A DNA stretch of 64,000 nucleotides from Colocasia esculenta (lineage: Eukaryota > Streptophyta > Magnoliopsida > Alismatales > Araceae), in the NCBI GenBank assembly GCA_014218235.1, contig CM024755.1:81165960-81229959 (forward strand). Direction: 5' to 3'. Of this stretch, positions 55,814-64,000 are shown in pieces. The notes under the pieces were generated by a model that saw only the letters and a program-made list of their open reading frames with translations, made no database searches and was not told the origin of the DNA. Every line of letters begins with the position of its first letter. Positions within the stretch are counted from its first letter, which is position 1. The position numbers were made by a program, and so were the translations under genes.

Positions 55814-58136
55814 TGTAACGACCCGAGAACCCGACCCTCGGCCCACGCCGAGGACCCGATTTTCGCGATCGCCGCCCACGGATCCGGGGGACCCGGAAGG
55901 GCTATAACACGCGTCTGACAGGATATGTAATGAAAGTAAACGTCAACTGCTAAGCTAGAAGCGTACAAGCGGAAACAGGAAAGTAAAGCGAGACCGCTGC
56001 GTACTGCTCTAAGTACAGTCCCAACGCACGCACACTAGTACAAGTAAGGAAAGGGAGAGACAAGTCCCTTAGGGGCATACCCAAGGGTGACGTACACTGA
56101 GAGGGGGAACCACTGCTAGCTACGGGAACCTCGACTACCGCCCCGTCTCCTCCACCCGACGCGCGCCCTGCCGCTGCTGAGAAGACTCACCTGGAAAACG
56201 GAGGGATGAGCTTCACAACAGAAGCTCAGTAGGGACTACCAATCTCCTACTGGCTCTAAACAGGAAGAGGAACATATATAACTATTAATAAGGGAAAGAC
56301 AGCAGTTTATATCTTTCTACCTACAACAGAAGTACGGAAACGAAGCTAAAGCTAGCACGGTACGGAAAGTACTCTCGGTCGGAAACTCCGTACGACTGCT
56401 CGTCGTGACCACCACACGGCTAGTAAAACACAGACGGAGGGGACTCCGCCCGGACAGAGAACACTAGCTACGGAAAGCACCACCACTAGTCAAACGGTCA
56501 GGCGCGTCCACCGACGTCTTATCCTCGACCTAGGTCCTGGCCCTCGCATCTCGTCAGAGCGAGGTAGGACACAAGCAACACAACAGTAACCGCCGTAGTC
56601 TGGCCGGACTACGGTCCCACGCCTGACCCCTCCAAACGGTTCCGGGGCCGTAAGGAGCGAGGCAGTGAGAAGAAGGACTGGCTGGCCTGCGCCGGGTAGA
56701 ACTCCAAACTGTCCTCGGCGTCCCAGACCAACCACGACAGCTCTGCAAGCGACTCACACGCCACTGTCCTAACCACCGTTTTCCCCTCAGCTCCAGAGTC
56801 CGCCTGGTGGCTGCCAACTCGAGCACACTCGTAGCCCGGAGTACTCCCTCAACAGGCTCCCGAGGACGGGGGTCCCAGGTAACGGTAACAACCTCTCGCA
56901 CGGGACAAGCCTCAAGTGCCGCGCACCGGGCGAACGACTAGTGTGAGACCGTACTAGGGAACTAGCACAGGTGCCACGGGTACAGTAAAGCGAAAATGGA
57001 AGCGGCGGAAGCACAACCTGCCTCTGGACTGAGAAGGCGACATAGGGTATGTCGCATTCAGAATGCGACATAGCCCCTGTCGCATTCTGAATGCGACATA
57101 GGGCCTGTCACCTTCAAGAAGGCGACATAGGCCCCGTCGCATTACCAGTCAGAAGGCGACACAGGGTATGTCGCATTCAGGTCAGTCGGGGGTTCCGGAG
57201 ATTCTTCCTCCGGGAACCTCCCCGAAACGGGAGAGAAACGCTACACGGCGAGGGAGGGGAGCATGCTTATCATGCTAGGAAGCTAGTAAAGCATTCAAAC
57301 CACCCTCAAACACCCAAGAACATGGATTCTACGCTCAGAGGGAAACCTCACTCACACGAGCATGGAAACTCACACTCCCAACCCCCAAACCACAAGGAAA
57401 ACACGCTTTGCAGGGGAAGGGGAGCATGCTTAGGGCGAGAGGATCAAGAGTCCCTACCTCCACGCGAAGAACGAACCCGTTGGGGCCTTCTCGTAGGTAG
57501 AAACGTCTCCTCCTCGCACCGCACGGCACGAATGCGACCCCTGCACGAACGGAGCGACACCCTCCTCAGCACGGCCGCCTCAACACGGGGGAGGCACCCC
57601 CAACACCGCCGAAACTCCGAGAGGGCGAGAGGGAAAGAGGGGGAAAGGAAAAACGCGAGAGAGGGGGAAGAGCTCGGGCGCCCGGGCTTTAAGCCCGGAT
57701 CCTGAGAAGGCGACACACCTTGTGTCGCATTGGGAACCAGAAGGCGACATACCCCCTGTCGCAATGCCACTGACAACGGTCAAATCTCGGAATTCGAAAA
57801 AGTGAAGGCGACAGCCATCTTGTCGCGTTCACCCGACACCGCCAGAGCCGTACTGACACAAAGGACGCCTGTCACGTCTGTCAGACTGCGTCTGGGGCGA
57901 CGCGATGGGAAGGCGACATAGGGTATGTCGCCTTTCAAGAAGGCGACACACCCCCTGTCTCAATCCATCAAACCAGAAGGCGACATAGGGTATGTCGCAT
58001 TCAAGAAGGCGACATACCCCCTGTCGCAATATGAAGCAGAACCAGACATTGCTCACGATCAGAACCACGTCGCGACAGTCGCCCTGCCGCGACCGAGAGG
58101 ACAGGGCCAAGGGCCCAAGGGGGCCGGGGTGTTACA
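55814..58136 (-). mobile_element. S2 solo LTR (Gypsy, S family)
   Basis: 2,323 bp with TGTAAC/GTTACA ends and a perfect 5-bp duplication, reverse complement of S1 in order. It is very GC-rich, with twelve or so GCGACA...TGTCGC hairpin modules at 57030-58035. The ORFs on both strands are composition artefacts. It splits the C2 env-like ORF. Confidence 0.93.
57030..58035. repeat. GCGACA...TGTCGC hairpin modules in S2
   Basis: Clusters at 57036-57173, 57708-57762, about 57807-57828 and 57912-58030. A typical module is GCGACATAGGGTATGTCGC, with 6-7 bp arms and a 5-7 base loop of variable sequence. Confidence 0.85.
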
Positions 58137-58141
58137 CAATA
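58137..58141. repeat. S2 target-site duplication, right
   Basis: CAATA, same as 55809-55813. Confidence 0.95.
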
Positions 58142-58607
58142 AGTGATTAAACGCATTCAACTGGTTGATGTCTAGTTTTCCATCCTTCAATATGAATTCG
58201 GGACCAACAATCCCTAAACCTTTCACCTGGATATCCATAGTGTGAACTCCACTGTGTCCGGAGATAGTCACACCAAAGAGAGATGCCAATAGGTCTCGTG
58301 TGACCCTAATCTGAGTTCCCTTGACCATGGAAGTCAGGGTTCCGTCTTCCTCTGTCTTTAGACATACATAGAAAGCTTTCATAAGGTCCGGATAACTTAC
58401 TTCTGATAGGGTGGCTATCTTTGTCCACTTCAATCTGCCCATAGCTGTGACGATACTGCCCATTCCGTTCTTCTGCAAGTCAGCCACATCTACTGCTTTG
58501 TGGCCGCAAAGCTTGGTCTTTATTGAAGCATATCTTTCCTACTGCTCGGCGGTAAGAAATGCAGCTCCATAGCCCCCGACACTGCCGGAGACACCAGAAG
58601 AGGCCAT

Positions 58608-59022
58608 GGTTTTGGATGGGAAGAGTTTCTGGATGATCGAAATGGAGAAAGGAGTAGAACCCCTCAAGAAATTTCTCGCGGGAAAGAGGTGGAAGCTTGA
58701 AATGTCAGGGAGTCGATGTCGGAGTCGATAGGGTATTGCCTCAGGCAGAAGGAGGAAGATGATGAAGGGATGCGAATCGTTGCCGCACAGATTTTGGGAT
58801 ATAAAGAAAAATTAAAGGAATGACCTTTAGAATTTGGAGGCGCCATGATGGCAGAAAACGACAAGCTGACTAGTTCAATGGAATAAATTCTTATAAAATA
58901 ATGAACCGACATGACAAACTTAAAAGGATAGACAATAATTGGAATTTTGCTCAATTTTTGGGAGGAAAATTAATTTTAAAAAATCTGAAAATTAATATTT
59001 CAATTTTAAACAGATAAATCTT
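58608..59022 (-). other. C2 spacer between pol and env-like ORF
   Basis: Non-coding, equivalent to 6142-6555 in C1. Confidence 0.6.
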
Positions 59023-62000
59023 TCACAATTTACACATGCCTAATTCCCTTCTAAGAGAAGTAAATCTCTCTTCGGGTAAGGCCTTTGTGAAGATATCTGC
59101 TAACTGATTGTTTGTATCAATAAATGAAATATCAATGTTGCCATTTGCTACATGATCACGAATGAAATGATATCTAACCTTAATGTGTTTAGTCCTTGAG
59201 TGCTATACTGGATTCTTGGTTAAATTTATAGCACTGGTGTTGTCGCATAACAGTGGAATTGTCTTGATGTGTAGCCCATAGTCCTCAAGTTGTTGCTTGA
59301 TCCACAGGAGTTGTGTACAGCAACTTCCAGCAGCCACGTACTCAGCTTCAGCTGTTGACAGTGCTACTGAATTCTGTTTCTTGGAGGACCATGATATCAG
59401 ACATCCTGCAAGAAAATGACAACAACCACTGGTGCTCTTTCTATCTATTTTGCATCCAGCGTAGTCAGCATCAGAGTATCCTACTAAATTAATTTCACAT
59501 GATTTTGGATACCAAAGACCTAAATCATGAGTTCTAGCTAAGTACCTAAAAATTCTTTTAACACTAATTAAATGGGACTCTTTAGGATTTTCTTGATACC
59601 TAGCACACATACATACACTAAATAATATATCAGGTCTACTAGCGGTTAAGTACAGTAAAGATCCTATCATATCTCTGTAGAATTTTTGATCTACATTCTT
59701 ACCATCTTTGTCACTGTCCATTCTTGTTGATGTGCTCATGGGTGTTGATAATGGCTTGGCATTTTCGAATCCAAACTTCTTTAAGAGTTCCTTGGTATAT
59801 TTGGCTTGACATATGTGGGTGCCTTCTTTTCCTTGCTTAATTTGCAGTCCAAGGAAGTAGTTGAGCTCCCCCATCATGCTCATCTCGAATTCTCCCTGCA
59901 TAATCTTCTCAAAATACTTGCAAAGAGATTCATCAGTAGAACCAAATATTATATCATCAACATATATTTGAACAATCAAAATATGATTGACCTTAGATTT
60001 GACAAATAATGTACTATCTACTTGACCTCTAAAGAAACCATGATATAATAGAAATGCACTTAGCTGTTCATACCATGCTCTTGGTGCTTGTTTTAATCCA
60101 TATAGAGCTTTGTGCAATTTAAATACGTGATTTGGAAAATCAGTGTCATCAAAACCTGGAGGTTGTTCCACATAAACCTCCTCTTTTATGAACCCGTTTA
60201 GAAAAGCAGACTTTACATCCATTTGAAATAATTTTATATCTAATGCAGATGCATATGCAAGTAATATTCTAATAGCCTCAAGTCTAGCTACTGGTGCATA
60301 GGTTTCATCGAAATCTATGCCTTCTTCTTGGGAATAGCCTTGAGCTACCAATCTGGCCTTGTTTCTTATGATCACACCAGCTTCATCCAATTTATTTTTG
60401 AACACCCATTTGGTGCCAATCACTGGATGATCTGATGGTCTAGGGACAAGTGACCAAACCTGGTTTCTCTTGAACTGATTTAGTTCATCTTGCATAGCTA
60501 AAATCCAAGATTCATCAGTGATAGCTTCATTGACTGTCCTAGGCTCTATTTTGGAAACAAAAGCTAAATAATCACATGGAATTATGTTACCTCTTGTTCT
60601 TACCCCTACAGATGGATCACCAATAATGTTTTCAGGAGGGTGATCTCTCTTGTATCTCCATTCCTTTGGGAGATTCTCATGTACTATTTCCTTTTGTTGC
60701 AGGTCTTCCAGAGGTGGATTTTCCTTGTCCTCAATTGATGAGTTCTTTAGCTTCTTGGACAATTCATCTGCATCATCATTATCACTATCTTCTTCCTTGC
60801 TCAAGGAAGGGTTAGTTTCATCAAAGATAATGTGTACTGATTGCTCAATTAATAAAGTACGCCTATTAAATACCCTAAAGTTGTTAGGTTTAGATGCATA
60901 CCCCATGAAGATGCCTTCATCTGATTTGGCATCTAACTTACCAATGTCTCTTTTGCCGTTGTTGTGGATGAAGCATGGACATCCGAATGTCCTGAAGTGA
61001 CTGATCTTTGGCTTCTTTCCCTTGTACAACTCATACGCAGTCTTCTTCAAAATCGGCCTGATCATTACTCTATTTATGATATAACTTGCTATGTTGACTG
61101 CTTCAGCCCAAAAATATCTTGGCAGATCATATTCTGACAATATTGTTCTTGCCATGTCCAATAAGGTTCTATTCTTTCTCTCAGCAACTCCATTTTGCTG
61201 TGGTGTCCTTGGTGCTGAGAAATTATGTTCAATCCCTTAGTCATCATAGAATTTTGTGAATTTTTCATTTTGGAATTCTCCTCCATGATCTGACCGGATT
61301 CCAACAATGCAGAACTTCTTATTTTTCTGAACATTTTTACTGAAGCTCACAAAGCTTTCAAATGTATCATCTTTGTGTTCCAGAAAGGATACCCATGTGA
61401 ATCTTGAATAGTCATCTACTATAACGAATCCAAAATTCTTTCCTCCAAGACTTGTGGTCCTCATTGGCCCAAATAAGTCCATATGAAGGAATTCTAAGGG
61501 TTTGGAGGTTGTTACTACAGTCTTTGACTTGAAGGATGACTTGGTGTGCTTTCCTTTTGCACATGGTCCACAGACACCGTCCATTCTTGTGCTGACCTTT
61601 GGCAGACCTTCCACCAGGTTTCTCTTGATCAGCTTTCTCATGCCATCCAAGCTACAGTGACCCAATCTTCTGTGCCACAGCTCAGTTGACTACTCCTTAC
61701 TAGCTGCTAAACAGATATCTTGATCTTTCAGATCTTTAAGGTAAAGTACATGCAGATTCTTTTCTCTGTTAGCTTCGAAAATAACTGCTCCGTCCTTCAT
61801 GATGCTGCATCTAGATTCTTGGAACTTAACTTGATGTCCTATATCACATAGCTGGCTTATGCTGATGAGATTATGCTTCAAATCTTTTACGCATATAACA
61901 TCTTCAATAAATATTTTCTCTTTATTGCCAACATATCCGCATCCTATCACTGTTCCTTTTCCATTGTCTCCATATGTCACTGTGCCTTCTTCAGCTTCGA

Positions 62001-62100
62001 GGTGAGAGAATAGCTTTTTATTACATGACATATGCCTTGAGCATCCACTATCCAAATACCATTTGGATGCTCGAAGGTTTCCCTGAAATGAAAACATCAA
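59023..62100 (-). pseudogene. pol: C2 pol (Copia)
   Basis: Same order as C1 pol. Protease W-Y-L-D-S-G-C-S-R-H-M near 62060; integrase from M-G-H-C-S near 61665 with C-G-P-C and D-H-G-G-E-F; RT open frame 61161-59203 with Y-V-D-D near 59965; RNase H and G-M-C-K-L-stop at 59023. In-frame stops lie near 61690, 61240 (CAA to TAA relative to C1) and 59202 (CAG to TAG). Otherwise the 652-codon central frame is intact. Pol lies in the -1 frame relative to the gag end, the same offset as in C1. Confidence 0.92.
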
Positions 62101-63696
62101 GCTTTAGGTACCCAAGTTTTTTGGGTCCTGGATGGTTAGTGTCATCAATTTTTCTTTTAATTATCTATTTTTTGTGTTTGGTTGGACAAGTTATTTTACT
62201 GTGACCTAGTTTGTTGCAATGTCTACAGCATGTTGTTTTAGTTACCCTTTCATATAGAACATACTTAAGGTTTGATTTATATGAAGTATCTTGTTCAGCT
62301 ACAAATTTAGGAGTGTCTTCATTATCTGGGGGTGTATAGCATAATCCTTGTTTTCTTTTTCCTGATCGTCTAGCACCTTTTAGTATTAAGGAAATTTTCC
62401 CATTGGTGAATTTTTCTAATGTACTAGATAGTTTTTCATTTTCTTCTGTTAGAGTTTTAACTTCACCTTTTAATTCTTCTAAGGTTTCTTGTTTTTCTAA
62501 TTTTGTTATTTGTTTATTTTTATCTTTCAGATCCTCGCATAACAGATCGTTTCTTCTTTTAAGTTCATTGATTTACTTTTCTAGTTGTTCATTTTCAGAT
62601 TTTAAGTCTGAATTTGTGTTTTCCAGGCAAGTATGATTTTTCTTACTAGCTTTTAGTAATTTAGATACTTCTCTATATTTTCTATAAAGCTCGTTGAAAG
62701 CTTCTTCTAAATCATCAGAATCATTACAGGAATCGAAAGATGAGTCAGAAGTTACCTTTTCTTCTGTGTTGGCCATGAAAGCCAAGTTAGCTTCTTCTTT
62801 TTCCTCGCTACTCAAGCTTGACTCGCTGTCCGAGTCGCTACTGTTATCCCAAGCTGCTGCCATAGCTTTCTTCTTGAATCTTCTTGGTTTTCTTGAGCTT
62901 TCCTTCTTTCTGTATTCTGATTTCTTGAGCTTCGGACACTCTGTCTTGATGTGTCGGGCGCTTCTTCGTCTTCAGTGTCTTCACTGCTGGCTTCATCTTC
63001 AGATTGTTCCTCGGAGCTACCTTCTGCTGCTTTAAGGGCATTTGTGTGCTTCTTCCTATTAGATGATTCTCCTAATCTCTCCATGTTTATCTCATGGGCC
63101 ATGAGGGACCCAATGAGCTTTTCCAATGACATCCTTTTCAAGTCATTGGCTTCTTCTATGGCTGTTACCTTGGGAGTCCAAGAAGATGGTAGAGATCTAA
63201 GAATTTTCCTTACCATGTCTCCCATCTCATACCTTTTTCCTAATCCTGCTAACCCGTTGGTGATGTCTGTAAATCTGCTGAACATCTGTGTAATGGTTTC
63301 TCCTGACTGCATCTGGAATCTCTCGTATTGCGTTACCAGAATGTCTATTCTAGTTTCTTTCACTTTATCCGTGCCTTCATAAGTGATTCTTAACTTCTCC
63401 CACATCTCCATTGCTGATTTGCAGGCTAAAACTCGGTTAAATTCTTTCTTGCTAAGTGCACAGCATAATATGCTCTTAACTTTACAGTTGAGAGAAATCT
63501 TCTTTCTATCATCTTCTGTCCATTTGTCTTTTTCGTTGATGACTAGAAGGTCTCCTTCTTCTACAATTGACCAGATTTGAAAGTCGAAGCCTTGTAGGAA
63601 GTATTCCATTCTTGTTTTCCAATATGTGTAATCTTCTCCATCAAATAGAGGTGGCCTGTTGACTGACTGGCCTTCGGAGTGACCTTGGGCTGCCAT
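62097..63696 (-). pseudogene. gag: C2 gag (Copia), with internal deletion
   Basis: Starts M-A-A-Q-G at 63696 and follows C1 gag closely through E-M-W-E-K-L and L-I-G-S-L-M. Near 62960 about 50 codons present in C1 are missing, including the first half of the first knuckle (C-Y-E-C); H-I-K-T-E-C-P remains, in another frame. A stop lies at about 62574 (CAA to TAA). The second knuckle C-C-R-H-C-N-K-L-G-H is present near 62220. A TGG to TAG stop lies near 62163 and one A is lost near 62115. It ends at the TGA overlapping the pol start. Confidence 0.88.
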
Positions 63697-63747
63697 TTGA
63701 TCTTTTCTCTTCAGATCGTTGGATCTTCTTCTTTGTCGAAGAGACTA

Positions 63748-63759
63748 TCTCTGATACCA
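63748..63759 (-). promoter_or_regulatory. C2 primer binding site
   Basis: TGGTATCAGAGA on the minus strand, one mismatch at the last base from the tRNA-Met site, two bases from the 5' LTR. Confidence 0.9.
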
Positions 63760-63761
63760 CT

Positions 63762-64000
63762 TGTTGCCCAGCTAGCAAGTCAAGAGGGGGGGAGGGGGTG
63801 AATGGGATTCTTAAAAATATTAAGAACTTTCAACATGTTCACAAAACAGTCACACAAAACACACTTCGGAGATTGTTAGTGTTGGTGAAGGAAAAATCAA
63901 ACACACACAGGTAATCACACGATACAGAGAATTATCCTGGTTCGGATCTCCTCTCCTTATGAGTCCTACGTCCAGTTCCTAAGCATTATCTCGGGATTTC
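63762..64000 (-). mobile_element. C2 5' LTR (partial)
   Basis: Matches the inner edge of the 3' LTR at 50214 with scattered differences, including an extra G-rich insertion near 63785. It continues beyond the window. Confidence 0.92.

Larger units (their letters stand above)
52814..58607 (-). pseudogene. C2 ORF3, 'envelope-like', interrupted by S2
   Basis: Same protein as C1 6556-9656. It starts at 58607 with M-A-S-S-G-V-S-G-S-V-G-G-Y; the N-terminal domain runs to N-H-L-L at about 58145, where S2 is inserted, and resumes at 55811 with F-I-V-C-Q. The acidic and Pro-rich linkers follow (54930-53900), then the C-terminal domain F-P-L-S-E-W-F (about 53465) and E-C-E-R-L, ending R-Q-H-stop. In-frame stops lie near 58540, 55378, 55079 and 54474, mostly where C1 or context indicates Gln. 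One A lost near 55510 shifts frame. The C-terminal 529 codons are open, longer than the matching C1 frame. Confidence 0.85.

Overview
The window is repeat-only nuclear DNA from a plant with a large, transposon-rich genome, probably an angiosperm. This rests on SIRE/Maximus-type Copia elements with a third 'envelope-like' ORF, a Tekay/Del-type chromovirus, plant-style primer binding sites (initiator tRNA-Met and tRNA-Asp) and a LINE tail with a plant-type RNase H. I found no host gene, rRNA, tRNA or CRISPR array. I cannot name the species.

Layout, left to right. (1) 1-12297, + strand: C1, a young SIRE-type Copia element with gag, pol and env-like ORFs; its 5' LTR is cut by the window edge. (2) 12298-12988: C0, an LTR fragment of a related Copia element into which C1 inserted. 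(3) 12989-21692, - strand: G2, an old Gypsy element reduced to a decayed gag, primer site and long LTR; the LTR carries a 5'-truncated LINE (15508-16420) and a solo LTR S1 (17897-20177). (4) 21693-21897 and 41876-43300: C3, a very old Copia element, split by the next unit. (5) 21898-41870, - strand: G1, a chromovirus with exact 5-bp target duplications; its right LTR was itself hit by element A (30107-37003, non-autonomous) and by solo LTR C4 (37988-39609). (6) 43902-48621: G3, an LTR plus leader of the S1/S2 family. (7) 48622-50213: G4, a Gypsy LTR fragment. (8) 50214-64000, - strand: C2, an older SIRE-type element with solo LTR S2 (55814-58136) inside its env-like ORF.

Most useful observations. 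Element A carries an ORF with a recognisable GYF domain of the plant EXA1/GIGYF-like type, which looks like host gene capture. The G1 gag is interrupted by two short GT-AG segments (84 and 77 bp) whose removal restores the conserved gag alignment exactly, so this retrotransposon appears to contain introns. The Copia LTRs share AACGATTT arrays in U3 and arrays of small stem-loops in the transcribed leader. The S1/S2/G3 family has GCGACA...TGTCGC hairpin arrays. Almost all frame breaks in C1 and G1 are one-base deletions, often in homopolymers, which points to residual assembly indels. Most stops in C2 look like C-to-T decay at Gln codons, typical of methylated DNA.

Relative order of events inferred from nesting: C3 first; then G2 and G1 into C3; then C0 and the LINE/S1 into G2, and element A and C4 into G1; then C1 into C0. 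On the right, G4 lies in the G3 leader, C2 in G4 and S2 in C2.
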